From positions 1 to 35,670 of the forward strand of contig LRSR01004545.1 of the NCBI GenBank assembly GCA_001579985.1: a DNA stretch of 35,670 nt, in the 5' to 3' direction. The notes below the pieces were generated by a model. It saw nothing but the letters and a program-made list of their open reading frames with translations. It did not search any database and was not told the DNA's origin. Shown here in pieces: positions 1 to 11,023 of this stretch. The translations under genes were made by a program, and so were the position numbers. Numbering within the stretch: the stretch's first letter is position 1; each line of letters starts with the position of its first letter. Origin of the DNA: Hypsibius dujardini (Eukaryota > Tardigrada > Eutardigrada > Parachela > Hypsibiidae).

Positions 1-47
1 ACATCAGTAATGAACATGCACTGTACCGGGATAGAGCGTGAGCAATA

Positions 48-327
48 CAGTCAAAGTCCTGAGATTCGAACGGTCACGTGGATTTATTTCTATCGAAACG
101 TTCAGTTCATTTCAGTTCGAAATTTGAAATATTAACGGCTCGCACTGACCGGATCGGTTGAGCCGTTGTCGAATATACATTTATGTATGTAATACGTAAC
201 TACGCAACCGGCTGGGCGGCTCGGACCCGAACCGTTCGCTTGGAGCCGGCCGTTGCTAGTTTGGAGTTTGAGACAATAACGTAGAAACTGACATTGGGAC
301 GTCGTTCGAATCTCAGGACTTTCACTG
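48..327. mobile_element. MITE-like element, 280 bp, TA target duplication
   Basis: The ends are inverted repeats of about 25 bp: the left begins CAGTCAAAGTCCTGAGATTC and the right, read on the other strand, begins CAGTGAAAGTCCTGAGATTC. TA dinucleotides flank both ends (46-47 and 328-329). No coding capacity is seen. TA duplication with CAGT-type ends is typical of non-autonomous Tc1/mariner (IS630) elements; assignment to that superfamily is inference. Confidence 0.8.
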
Positions 328-678
328 TACGGGGCGTTTCCTCAAATTTTACGCTAATGGTTTATTTCATTTCGCTTCGGATTATTGACAAGTCAAAAAG
401 TATCAGTTTTGACAAAAAATAGGTTCAGTAGAGTACTTCAGCAGGACCGATAAAAATTCTTCATCTGCTTCATGAAATTCGGCGCTCTTAGTTTAGTTGG
501 TTTTGTAATTGTTCCTTTCCGGCACGCACTCTCTTTGCTGTTGCAATAATTGATCGAGCGAGCGTATTCGTTGCGTGGAAAGCGGAAAGGGTTGTCCCAA
601 TATTTGACGCTGATCAGATGGTTAGAATGCTGCGGTAATTGATGACGGCGAGCGGGTAAGAGAAGCGCATATCCAGAG

Positions 679-755
679 ACTAGGAGAGAGAGACCAAGAG
701 AGAGAGAGTAGGAGAGAGAGAGAGACCAAGAGAGAGAGTAGGAGAGAGAGAGAGC
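679..755 (+). repeat. GA-rich simple repeat
   Basis: Interrupted (GA)n purine tract with repeated agagagagtaggagagag-type blocks and accaagag interruptions. Simple-sequence repeat with no further function visible. Confidence 0.85.
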
Positions 756-788
756 CCTTTTGAATTATTAGCTTCTGGCGGCGGCACC

Positions 789-893
789 AGCACACGCTAA
801 CGCGTTCCCCTTTAGCACACGCTAACGCGTTCCCCCTTTAGCACACGCTAACGCGTTCCCTTTAGCACACGCTAACGCGTTCCCCTTTAGAGT
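789..893 (+). repeat. 25-27 bp minisatellite, four copies
   Basis: Four tandem copies of a unit built around CACACGCTAACGCGTTCCCC followed by TTTAG, differing mainly in the length of the C run. Each unit carries an ACGCGT palindrome, so the array is a cluster of CpG and MluI-type sites. Confidence 0.9.
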
Positions 894-1863
894 GCTCATC
901 GACCGGCGACATTTGGTGCCGTTCTCACGACGGGATAATGATGACGCGCCCTGGCCAGCCAATACGGGAAGAGGGATCGACCGGAATCCATGACTTTATT
1001 TTGCCTGATGGCATCTAGAGTCCACAAATGCGAGCAATCCACGGCTCAACAGACCAAAGGATTAGTTTACTTGACATGCTTGCTTGTCCTGAAGTTACTT
1101 CGTCCCTCCGCTCAGTGTTGTGCTGTGCCCTTTCGCGTTCGTTTTCCTTTTCTCATCCCATCCCTTCGTCAACAGCTCTTCATCCGGTCGAGTTAGCGTT
1201 AATGGATTTTAAATCCGAACTTCACGGTAACATTATATCCGCGCTGACCCTTTCTTTAGGTTAAGAAAAGAGAACAATAGTTTTGCTAACATCTCCACCC
1301 GAACAAAAAAAACCTTAATAAGAAAACCGAAATGCAGAAATTTGACAAATTAAATTGTAAAAAAGGGAAATGCATGCGCTGCAACATCAATCGTGCCCGA
1401 TGATGTTAAAAATAAAAAACAATAGGATGATTCGAGTATTTTCTTTATTATGCAATGCCTTTATGCTTACGCTGCGGAACTGCCTAGAATATTGCGCTGT
1501 AGTAGTACGCAGTAATAATTTCTGGAATAATATTACTACTAATAATAAAATAAAATAAAACGCCTAGATTTTGTAATACGACACAATTTAAAGTACAGTA
1601 AATGATAATATTGATAAATACCATTTTTTTATTTGACCTCCCACTGATTACTGATTACTAGCACATATCATCACCCAGTAAATCTTTACCACGTAATTAA
1701 CAAACCGGTTGTGGTGTGGATGGCGACGTCGTTCAAATACTGGCACAATACTGAAGGATTTCGGTCATGCATGGAACAATGTTAATCGATGAACTCACAT
1801 AAATTAAAAATAAAGCATGTCAATATAGTTTCCTTACAAGAGAACAACGTTTTGTGTTTCCAG

Positions 1864-3457
1864 CTGTTCAGCACGAGAGGGCGCCACGTTCATTTCCATA
1901 TCGGCGCCCTTCATCAACTTCGTCACCTAACCCCTGCGACGTGTCATCCAACCACGCCAACAACTCCCCGTTCTTCCAGCATCATCATCACCATCAACAT
2001 TTTCCACCACTAGCGCGCACCAATGGTGGTCCGTATTTTCCCACCTTAGACTATTCGGGGGATTCAGTCCCACCCTACATGCTGCTTCCGCCCAGTATGG
2101 CCAACTACCTGTCATCCCTCAAGTTCTACAGTCAGATGGGGCCTCAGCAGCAGAACCCAATCAAGCAACCCAAAACGGAGGAACAGTCCATGTTTCAGCT
2201 AATCAAACCGGCACTCGGTTCGTCAAACAATACTGCCTTCACGCCATATCTCCGTAAAGGCGTGGGGACTAACAGTCCGCCGGTCAGTAGTCCGGCAGAG
2301 CAGGGACCTTTCTTCGGAGCGACTAGTCTGGTGGCGGCACCGAGAACTTCCCTGCTCGTCGAGCAAGCTGGGTGGATCTTGCTGTCGGCCGTTCGATGGG
2401 CGCACTCGGTGCCGTCCTTTCTGCAACTCTCTCCGCAAGATCAGGCGCTGCTGCTGAAGAACTGCTGGCTGGAGATTTTCGCCTTCACTTACATCCAGAT
2501 TCGGAACGGTAATTCCTCGCACCTGAAGTACATTAAGCGTCCAGCTTCTCACGAAGCGGAAGAAGTTGAAGATCTACAGTACAGACATGTCGTGCGTTTA
2601 TAGTTTGCACAAAGACAGACAGTCAGTTCCTAAAAATGAGAACTTCGAAGTCACTGGCATTTCACAATGACGGTATCAAACTCCTTACAGGTGGCTTATG
2701 TGGGGAATCGTTTGACGGACTGAACGCTGAAGGGAAAGCGTTCATCAACACTTTGGTTAAAATCGCGGAAAGTCGACTAGACAGCACCGAGATGTCTCTG
2801 CTGAAAGCTATCGCCCTTTTTCGACCGGGTGAGTACTAAAAGTACAGTATGAGGCAAAGTGTGTTATTCGGCTCACCCTCCACTTGGTCGATAAATCGGC
2901 TCACTCATGCATTTCTCTTTGGTGGCACCTGCTTGATTGTTTGATTTTCAGAAGCGCTATAGTATGCTAGGATTTAGAACAGAAAATCAAACAATCAAGC
3001 AAGTGCCACCAAAGAGAAACCCATGAGTGAGCCGATTTATCGACCAACTGGAGAGTGGGCCGAAATACACACTTTGCCTCATACTGTAATAATAACGTGC
3101 AGTACCTTCTCGCCTACCCGGAAACAGAAAGACAAATAAATGTTTGCGAGAATGTCCCCACTGATATTATTATAATTTATTATTGACACTTTTATCCTTT
3201 TTTCAGATATGCGGGGAGTGAAGGAAGGCGCTCTGGTGGAGACCTTTCAAGATCAAGCACAGCTGGTTCTGGCGGACTACACGCACGCTAACAAACTCCG
3301 CTTCGGAAAACTGCTGTTGCTGTTGCCGATGCTTCGTAGTCTCGATTCGGATGTTACTGCTACTTTTTTGTTTAAGAACACTTCGAAACCGGTCGAAATT
3401 TTGCTATCCGAGATGCATCGCTCGTTGAGTTCTACGGCAATGCCACATTCAACATAA
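1864..3457 (+). CDS. NR2E-family nuclear receptor, ligand-binding domain (3' part)
   Basis: Ligand-activated or orphan transcription factor acting in the nucleus. Three exons are supported: 1864-2508, 2691-2828 and 3207-3457. Acceptor tttgtgtttccag, donors AACG|gtaatt and CCGG|gtgagt and acceptors cttacag and ttttcag keep one frame. The first exon enters in phase 1, so upstream exons, including the zinc-finger DNA-binding domain, lie outside the window. It starts with a long hinge (poly-His run HHHHHQH, many Pro/Ser). The ligand-binding-domain signature follows: VRWAHSVPSFLQLSPQDQ, LLLKNCWLEIF. Later come KAIALFRPDMRGVKE and RFGKLLLLLPMLRSL, then a helix-12-like VEILLSEMHRS close to the stop. 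The FRPD-RG and RFGKLLLLLP motifs and the short tail are typical of NR2E (tailless, PNR/NR2E3, dissatisfaction). The family is well supported; the exact member is not, though FRPDMRGVKE leans to NR2E3/dissatisfaction. A foldback element sits in the second intron shown. Confidence 0.88.
2845..3086. mobile_element. Foldback MITE in a nuclear-receptor intron, 242 bp
   Basis: Nearly the whole element is a hairpin: two arms of about 105 bp pair around a loop of about 32 bp. The left end begins CAGTATGAGGCAAAGTGTG and the right end is its inverse; TA flanks both ends (2843-2844 and 3087-3088). It lies within the intron 2829-3206, leaving both splice sites clear. Non-coding; Tc1/mariner-type by its target site (inference). 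Confidence 0.88.
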
Positions 3458-5128
3458 TCTCACCTTATTCCGAGCTGAGTATTGAGAGCAGGCGCCACGA
3501 CGTCGATGTACCAGAACCGGTGAAATTAAAAACAGACATAAGGTGGATTTTGGAATCGTATGCCGCTTACCCGTGCATGAGGGAGGAGTCCTAGAATGGG
3601 CCACTTGACGTTTCGTACCCTGAAATGGGCCACCCTGGAATCACAACTTATAAATAGGTTTTGTTTATCGCCAAGATCCTAAACGACAGAGAATAATTGA
3701 TAATCCCGGTGGAACGTGTATCAAATATGAAAACAAGTTGTGGGAACATGTTTAGAAAACGAAATAATGGGACGGTTGGAAAAAGCTCACTATAGAGGTC
3801 GCTGCCTATGCAGTGACTGATCTGTTTTCAATTAATCTGCGACAGAGCGCCCCCTGCCACCCGCTGGCCCATTCCTGGGTACAGAGCCCATTCTCGAACT
3901 CTTCCCTCATACCCAAAAAACTTGTCCATGGTAATACTAATACTTTGGTGGCTAGTATGAATTCAGTCGTTCCTTCAGTCGCAGCAGCGTTTGATTGCTT
4001 TTAGTTTAGACTGTTCCGTGACCTAAAGTATTATGTTCGTTTAAATTAGTCTCCGTGTTCTGTTTCTCACTCAGCAGGCATCAGCCAGCAGGCCCGAGTT
4101 TGATTTTTTCAGTCTTCATTTTTGTCAGTGTGGTCGTTTTCTCTATACACGCTCGTTTTAAAATGATGCTCGACACGTGCAGCTTTTTATCTCAATTTTA
4201 AGATTTCTACGCCCTGAGAGAGAAGGCTATTAAATTAGAATCAGCGAGTACTGGACTAATATGATCATCATCCAACGATGAAATTGACTGCACGGGCGAC
4301 TTCTCTCTGTCAGCGTTTTCTTTCTTCCACTGTTTTTCGGAAACTAGACTTGATGACGGAATTCTAACTTCTGGCTGCGACATTTAAATATCATGTGAAT
4401 TTCATTGGCACCTCAGTTGTATTACATCTTCCTCACGGAAACGAAAGGAAGGAAGGTTTGTGATGTGGAATGTGCGAGATGTGGCTGCTGGAGTTTGTTT
4501 ACATTTTTTTCGCTGTTGACGCTTTGTGCAGTTGCTTGCCTGGCTGCTCATAATAAAAAGAGCTGACGGAAGGTCTACTACTGTGCCTGCATCCCTTTCA
4601 TATCAGCTACCTTTTGTTTAGGGGTGCTTCACTCCACTCGTGTCACAGATGACACACTGTGGGGGCCAATAATCCGCATGAGAGGTTGTTGCGTTGTCCA
4701 TGTCAGAGGTGTGAAAAGTGTATGAAGTGAAGAGAGATGCTGCGCGAGAGGGCTTATCAACTAGCTAGTTGTTTTTGGCTCTACAGACGGACGGTTATGA
4801 AAAGTGTCACTGTAGCATTCGATGGATTGATGGATTAGGTACAGTTGTTTCTCAAACTTAAATTTGGTGAATTTTCTGTTCCCTCCATATGTTCCTTTCT
4901 TGTTGTTGTGCCCCTGCTTGTTCGAAGGAATGAAGGTTCATAAAATATACTCTGTGCGCTATTAACTGCTAATTGTTTGTTTTAATTCTGTTTGACAGAC
5001 GGCAGAGAGGATCGTCCCACATCTGCATCGCGTCCCATTCCACCGTGCCTTTCTTCCACAAGCCATCTCGGTTGTCGCGGTTGCTGTGGGGTTTTCGCTT
5101 TCCCGGACGCCACTCATTTCGTCGTAAA
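3458..5128. other. Spacer between nuclear receptor and KLHL20, with KLHL20 5' UTR
   Basis: The first part is presumably the receptor 3' UTR. An inverted-repeat element lies at 3577-3910. No protein-coding signal is seen from 3911 to 4998. Two blocks (about 4545-4652 and about 4896-5128) are repeated upstream of the KLHL20 duplicate at 11130-11459. A likely splice acceptor (tttgacag at 4991-4998) starts the last 5' UTR exon of KLHL20. Confidence 0.55.
3577..3910. mobile_element. Inverted-repeat element, about 334 bp
   Basis: The left end ATGAGGGAGGAGTCCTAGAA is the imperfect inverse of the right end, which finishes TTCGAACTCTTCCCTCAT-like (…ATTCTCGAACTCTTCCCTCAT). An AATGGGCCA block also recurs in inverted orientation inside. 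No clear target-site duplication is seen, so the exact boundaries and class are uncertain. Confidence 0.5.
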
Positions 5129-5481
5129 ATGGCAGGCAGCATCAATCTGACTGCCGGGTTACCGTCTATGCCACCACACGGTCTACAGTCGGTCCCGGAT
5201 GTTTCCGCCTCAGAATTTTTGTCCGCACCCGTGAAGACGCTTTACGTTTCCGATAAGCATCATCAGGACATTCTCGCTTTGCTGTGCGAACTCAGACGCA
5301 ACAACGAACTCTGTGATGTTTCTATCCTCGTCGGAGAACGCCAAATTTTCGCTCATCGAGCTGTACTGGCTGCCTGCAGGTACTGTCAGGTTATCCGTCT
5401 GTTCATCTGTCTGTTCATCTGTCTGTTCATCTGTCTGTTCATCTGTCTGTTCATCTGTCTGTTCATCTGTCTGTCTGTCTG

Positions 5482-5526
<45 letters not shown>

Positions 5527-8365
5527 GTCTGTCTGTCTGTCTGTCTGTTTCTTTGTGTGACTGCCTGCCTGCCTGCCTGACTTATCAACAGGACGTGTGT
5601 TTTTATATGTGCGTCTCTCTATGGTTCTTTGTATATTTGTCTCTCGGTTTAATGATTTGACTACCTGCCAACTTGTTTTCAGGCTCTGACATATTCTATC
5701 TCGGTTTGTAATTTTTTCTTCACATATACTTTAATTTTCCTTTTCAGTCCATACTTTCGAGCCATGTTTACTGGAGCCCTCGACGAAAGCCGCCAGACGG
5801 ACGTTACCCTTCACGACATCGATGAAACTGCCGTGCAAGACTTGGTGGACTTCGCATACACCGGAAAGATCAGCATTGAGGAGCGAAATGTTCAGACACT
5901 TTTACCAGCCGCCTGTCTCCTCCAAATACAAGAAATTCAGGACAACTGCTGCGATTTTCTGAAGAAACAGCTGGATCCGTCGAATTGTTTGGGAATTCGG
6001 TCATTTGCGGATGCATATAGCTGTCGTGATTTATTGAAGGCGGCTAACCGGTTTGCCCACCAGAATTTCACGGAGGTGGTGGTGAGCGAGGAATTTCTGT
6101 TGTTGCCGGTTGCCCAACTGGTGGATTTGATTCAGAGCGATGAGTTGAATGTGCGAAACGAAGAACAAGTTTATCAGGTAAGAGATTGTGCTCAAAGTTT
6201 GTTTCAAACGAGTCAGACAGACAAATATGCTTGAGAAAGTGTTTAAATGGAATCCCGATGAATGGACAAGAAGAAGCTTAAGCTATTAAAGACAGATTTG
6301 GAGATGGAAAACCTGATCAATGAACGCGTAGGTGGACAACCGATAACCCAGCTTCAATGCATATTCTTCTTGGTTTCCAGGCTGCGGTCAGCTGGTTGAG
6401 ACACGATGTACGGGAGCGACGTGCCCATGTCGCTGCCGTTCTCGAGAATATTCGCCTTTGTCTAGTGGCGCCGAAATTTCTGGTCAACACGGTCGGTCAG
6501 GAACCACTGGTCAAGTCTGACGAGCGATGTCGAGAGATTGTCGACGAAGCCAAAAACTACCTCTTGCTCCCGGCCGAGCGGTCAGCGATGCAGGGACCTC
6601 GTACCAGACCTAGAAAGCCGATATTGAGGGGAGAGGTGCTCTTTGCAGTCGGTAAGCGTAGATTTTTCGCGGGGGTCAAAGGACAGGACAGGCTTCTCGA
6701 TCTTAAGCTTTTCTTTTACATCCGAACTTTTGTGATATAATTCAGGTGGTTGGTGCAGCGGCGACGCCATTTCGACTGGTAAGTTGCTGCATTTTTTTAT
6801 TTCCTGTTATGTAAGCAACCGCGCGCCACGAATCGTTATTTAGTGGCTGTTTTGTCGCACAGTTGAACGTTACGACCCGCAGACGAACGAGTGGAAGCTC
6901 ATGGCACCCATGGCCAAGCGTCGCTGTGGAGTCGGTGTTGCCGTGGTCGGTGATTTGCTGTATGCTGTTGGAGGTCATGACGGGCAGAGTTACTTGAACT
7001 CCGTTGAACGGTGTGTTAAGTTTTCCAACACCCCCAATAAAAACACAGGAGAGCTCTGCAAAAATTCTCAAATCTCTGAACCGCAGAGCAGAAAAAATGG
7101 CAAGCTCTGTGGTGTGAGATACGCATTGTGAATAATTATTCCACCGTAGCAATACGCCGACGAAGCGACAAATCTTGTGCATAGAAAGAGTCTACTCGCG
7201 GTTTTTTACGTGATTGGTTTCTTTGTCCAGTTATGATCCACAAACTAACCAATGGAGCGGGGATGTTTCACCTACTTCGTCCTGTCGGACAAGTGTTGGC
7301 GTGGCTGTTATGGATGGCTTCTTGTATGCTGTGGGTGGTCAGGTAAGGAAGGATTGCTGTGACATTTGTTTCCCTTGACTGCTTCAATCAGACGTTTTTA
7401 CTTCCATCGGTCTAGGATGGAGTCTCGTGTTTGAATTTGGTGGAACGATTCGACCCGGCTGCCAACCGTTGGAGTAAGGTGGCGCCGATGAGTACGAAAC
7501 GGCTGGGCGTCGCGGTTGCTGTTGTGAATGGCTTTCTGTACGCGTGTGGAGGCAGCGACGGTTAGTACTGCACCAATCATGTAACAGAACTGATACCTAC
7601 TGCACCACTACCCCAATCATGTAACAGCGCGGATGCCTTATTGAATAGTTATTTATTTTTCTATTTCTTTTTTTAAACCTTGTCATCTAGGAAGCAATCC
7701 CCTGAGCACCGTAGAACGTTACGATCCACGAACTAACCGATGGCAGACTGTTGCGCCGATGGGAACGAGGAGGAAGCACCTCGGATGTGCGGTCAGTGGG
7801 ACCATTCGCTAACGCGTGGAAATTTTCGCTGCTGATTATTTGCAACTTCTTTCTACTTGCAGGTGTTGAATGGTTACCTTTACGCTGTGGGCGGAAGGTA
7901 ATTTTTTTTCTGTTGCCGGGCCATTCCTTTAAATTTAGATCAAACATCAGCTTGTACTACGAGAAATAGATGGATGAAATATTACTGGTTGTCTGACACT
8001 TTAGTTGAGTGACTTGTTAAAAATGCCTTTTTTGTGTCAGGGATGACAACACGGAGTTGAGTTCCTGCGAAAGATTCGATCCGAAAACGATGTCATGGGA
8101 GAATGTAGTGGTCATGAACTGCAAACGGAGTGGAGTTGGCCTTTCCATTGTCAACGGACTGATTTTTGCGGTGGGAGGATTTGACGGCAATTATTATCTG
8201 CGATCGGCGGAGGTGTTTGACCCCGAAACGAATCTCTGGAGACCCTGTGCTACGATGAATTACAGACGATTAGGCGGCGGAGTTGCCGTCATGAAGCAGG
8301 CTCACCAAGACCCACTGGCCGGGACTGGCACCATACCCAGGGTACCGTTTGCTGTCAGCGAGTGA
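5129..8365 (+). CDS. KLHL20: KLHL20 ortholog: BTB-BACK-kelch CUL3 substrate adaptor
   Basis: Substrate adaptor of a cullin-3 ubiquitin ligase: the BTB binds CUL3 and dimerises, and the six-blade kelch propeller binds substrates. Ten exons: 5129-5379, 5748-6177, 6381-6651, 6746-6778, 6863-7010, 7231-7342, 7416-7560, 7691-7791, 7863-7897, 8041-8365. All phases agree and give 616 residues, close to the roughly 609 of vertebrate KLHL20. BTB covers about 55-170 ([32 protein letters not shown]). BACK follows, with [20 protein letters not shown] and [20 protein letters not shown], which are nearly diagnostic of KLHL20/Diablo. Six kelch repeats follow, each with GG and RYD/W signatures ([32 protein letters not shown]). 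The 5' splice site of intron 1 is followed by a TCTG tract. The first two and a half exons are duplicated at 11460-12818. Identification as KLHL20 is firm. Confidence 0.95.
5396..5577 (+). repeat. TCTG tetranucleotide / TTCATCTGTCTG array in KLHL20 intron 1
   Basis: Starts within 20 bp of the intron 1 donor. Six copies of a 12-bp unit (tctgtctgttca) pass into pure (TCTG)n and then (CCTG)n. The frame stays open by chance and would encode a Ser-Val-Cys-Leu repeat; this is intron, not protein. Confidence 0.92.
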
Positions 8366-8887
8366 TTAGTCAAATCTTCAAACCGACGCCTGAATCTGAG
8401 GCAATGTGAGTGTTTCTGGCTTTTCGGTTTTAGTCTTGATACTTCGGTCGATTAGCTTTTGTTTTATCACCACTGCATCGCGGTTGTATAGTTTTTCAAC
8501 CTTGGAATCTCGATGTTTTTTTTATCCTTTCAATTGATGATGTCTGCCCCCACGCCACTACCCGGTCGCGTGGAAAATGTTTTCGTTGGAATATACTCAG
8601 AGAAAGAGGAGTGCTGCTGTCTTTCTCTTCGGGCTTTCCTTGACCAGTTGGTCTTCGATCAATCACGACGGGGCCTTTCGTTAGGTCATGCACAACTGAT
8701 TGCATTGATCTTAATTTCTGTACTGGCTACCATGGACATACACGTGAGCCACAAAATATCCTTAAAATTGAATCATTCGTGCGCTGTAAGTATTAACAGC
8801 GGTATCTAACACCGGTAGGCGGTAGAGATGAACTAACGACTAAAATGTGTTGCCAATTTTCAGCAACGAGAGGTTACTTCCTGACTA
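8366..8887 (+). other. 3' flank / probable 3' UTR of KLHL20
   Basis: Duplicated at 12956-13472 with high similarity. Chance reading frames are present in both copies, but indels between the copies are not multiples of three, so it is not coding. It ends at the TA where the transposon inserted (8886-8887). Confidence 0.6.
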
Positions 8888-10139
8888 CAGAAGGGTGAGC
8901 CAGCGAAGTTGGGACAGTTAGAGTTTTATAATTTAAATCAACAGCTATCAATCCACAAACTATCCATGGTGTTCGATGGACAAAGGGGTTCATTCGATTT
9001 TGGAAAACACTTCAGAATTTCTATTCTCATGCGAACGTCAAAAACGAATTAGATTTGAAATTACGGTAGTAATTTTTTCTCCATTCAAAACGGGCAATAG
9101 TTTATCAGGACGGATATGCCTCCGTTTGATTTGAAACTCCGTCCAAAACATGCAACACTATTTCGTTACACCGGAATATTTTATTAATCCGCGAAAGACT
9201 CAGCTGGTGCGCACTCAAGATGGAAAGCCACAGCAGACAGGCGGGCCATTTTGAATGCGTGGAAACAAAATGTCGATAAGTTTGCAACAGATAGCAGCCT
9301 CTGCCTACTTAGCTAGTGCTAGACGAAGCAAAACATTGCCTGAACATGAATCTGGTGAAAAAATGGGAGCATTTGTGTAGAAAAAACCGAAAGGAAATAA
9401 ATCGGCAGACTGCACTTTTTCAAAGCATATTTTTTAGAGCGCTCCAGATTTTTGCCGTTTGGATTGTTCAGAATGGTTGAATTTCGCAAGAAAAGCCTTT
9501 TGATGAGGGATCCGTATGAGTTCCCACTGAACATTTTATTGAAATCGGATTGAAAAACAATTTTTTCAGTGTACTGCTGTTTGGTTAAAGATCACCCTCC
9601 AGTATGAAAATGGGCCTTTCTCGTGCGAAAATGCCTCAAATAAGTCGTATCGGACCATGCATCGGATATCCGTTTTTTGTATCGGACCATGCATCGGATA
9701 TCCGTTTTTTGTATCGGATCATGCATCGGATATCCGTTTTTTGTATCGGATCATGCATTGGATATCCGTTTTTTGTATCGGACCATGCATTGGATATCCG
9801 TTTTTTGTATCGGACCATGCATCGGATATCCGTTTTTTGTATCGGATCATGCATCGGATATCCGTTTTTTGTATCGGATCATGCATCGGATATCGGTTTT
9901 TTCCGATCAAGCTGATTTCTGATTTTGCTGTTTAAAATTTTATGCATTTTTCTCACCGCGGTAGGCTAAAGTAAATTCTAAAATTATTTAGAAGTCCAAA
10001 CTCCTCATCAACTTAACTTTTTTGGTAGAGGTAATCATGGGCTTTTAAATAAAAATAACTTGGAAAATTTATGGCGTAGAGAACCTCTTCAGAATGCGTA
10101 AAACGGAAACTGTCCCAACTTCGCTGGCTCACTCTTCTG
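8888..10139. mobile_element. TA-flanked DNA transposon insertion, 1252 bp, non-autonomous
   Basis: Terminal inverted repeats of about 32 bp with one mismatch: the left begins CAGAAGGGTGAGCCAGCGAA and the right, read inverted, begins CAGAAGAGTGAGCCAGCGAA. Both continue GTTGGGACAGTT. TA is duplicated at 8886-8887 and 10140-10141. The paralogous copy has the unoccupied site: ...cttcctgac-TA-ccttcatag at 13462-13480. That proves insertion and exact borders. I see no recognisable transposase; the interior has only short open frames and a 32-bp minisatellite. The TA site and CAG end fit IS630/Tc1/mariner (inference). The right end supplies the stop codon of the adjacent cysteine-rich gene copy A. 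Confidence 0.93.
9650..9905 (+). repeat. 32-bp minisatellite, eight copies, inside the transposon
   Basis: Exact 32-bp period (units start at 9650, 9682, 9714, 9746, 9778, 9810, 9842 and 9874). The unit contains tcggaccatgcatcggatat followed by ccgttttttgta. Copies differ at only a few sites (gacc/gatc, atcg/attg). Each holds the palindromes ATGCAT and GATATC. Since 32 is not a multiple of 3, every strand and frame rotates through the unit and stays open by chance. Confidence 0.95.
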
Positions 10140-10558
10140 TACTTTCATAGAAATAGGCGCCGCAGCAGTTGGGCATACATTTGGCCGAGGGGATTTTCGG
10201 AAAGGTTAGCGTAGCCACGCAGGGACTCATGAAGTTGGCACACTGGCAGTTTTGTGAGGGGAAGTATTTCCCGGATACTTCTTGTTGCCCCATGAACCAG
10301 CGTCGGTGACCGGCAACGGCGACACACCTTGCGTGTCGAAACTGCAGATATCCAGACTGCTCATGGTCGGCTCTCACTCCCGCGCAAACGCTTTTCTTTT
10401 CGGCTACTGAAACGGATAAATAAGATACGATACACAGAGCATAATTTGCCATTTTATATTAAACAAAGACTGGGATGTAGAAGAAAGAGGGTCATTCACC
10501 GGTAACCTGATGCTAAGCAGATCAACGTGAGCAGGAGAATCTTAATACATGAAGATAT
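10129..10558 (-). pseudogene. Secreted cysteine-rich protein gene, copy A (start lost, 3' end truncated)
   Basis: Two exons on the minus strand: 10558-10507 and 10406-10129. The intron has a gttacc donor and a ccgtttcag acceptor. Joined, they encode a hydrophobic signal-peptide-like leader (CIKILLLTLICLASV), then a small extracellular-type domain with shared landmarks CAGVRADH, FRHARCVAVAGHRRWFMGQQ and AKCxxNCCGAYFYE. The codon matching the ATG of copy B is ATA, so no start is visible. Three cysteines of copy B are Tyr, Tyr and Phe here. The reading frame ends at a TGA inside the terminal repeat of the transposon at 8888-10139, replacing the last Cys-containing tail. I do not recognise the family. 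It lies convergent to KLHL20. A non-AUG or different first exon cannot be excluded. Confidence 0.6.
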
Positions 10559-10888
10559 CCTTTTGGCTGAGTGAAGTAAGGTAGCCTGAGTCTAGCATGA
10601 CCACTATAAAGTATCAACTAGCATTCGACGCGATCGAGGGAAAGACCGAGGAGCTCAGTCAATTTTTTTGCGAAATCAGAACTGATGTCTTAAGTTCAGA
10701 TATTTCTTACTAGTACTGAGAACGAACAGATTTTATTCTTTATTGAGAGCCAGTCCCCAAAGCTTTCAGACGTTCATCTTCGGCAACGCTCGAGCTTGGT
10801 GTTCACTGTAGTCCGAAAGGTATGGCGCCCTGGACTTCACTGGCCAATCATGCGAGCACTGAATGTGATTACCCCGCCCATGACTGCC

Positions 10889-10920
<32 letters not shown>

Positions 10921-10931
10921 TGCCAGACACA
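10889..10931 (+). repeat. (CAGA)n microsatellite
   Basis: Pure CAGA tetranucleotide run, the reverse complement of the TCTG tracts found in the plus-strand introns of this window. Confidence 0.9.
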
Positions 10932-11023
10932 TACGGACATACGGTCTGAAAAAATAAAAAGCCTAGATTTTTTAATACGACATGATTTAAAGTACAGTAA
11001 ATGATAAGATTGATAATCTTTTT

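Larger units (their letters stand above)
328..1863. other. Non-coding stretch before the nuclear-receptor exon
   Basis: No reading frame here resembles a protein, and in particular no two-zinc-finger nuclear-receptor DNA-binding domain is visible. It holds a GA-rich tract (about 679-754), a four-copy minisatellite (789-893) and AT-rich sequence from about 1260 onward. The last part (from about 1553) is duplicated at about 10956-11022. It is probably intron of the receptor gene that ends at 3457, with the preceding exons outside the window. Confidence 0.6.

Noticed and set aside
5397-5660. Open frames encoding Ser-Val-Cys-Leu repeats (also at 11690, 16350, 26270, 30700, 34930)
   Set aside because: They are translations of TCTG/CAGA tetranucleotide arrays in introns; a 4-bp repeat without stops keeps frames open on its own.
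8513-8809. Frame of 98 codons downstream of KLHL20, similar to one at 13074-13394
   Set aside because: The copies share protein sequence only at the C-terminal part; indels between them are not multiples of three and shift the frame, as expected of duplicated 3' UTR.
9604-9935. Overlapping frames on both strands encoding repeats such as SDHASDIRFLYRI
   Set aside because: Products of the 32-bp minisatellite within the transposon; no start context and no conservation.
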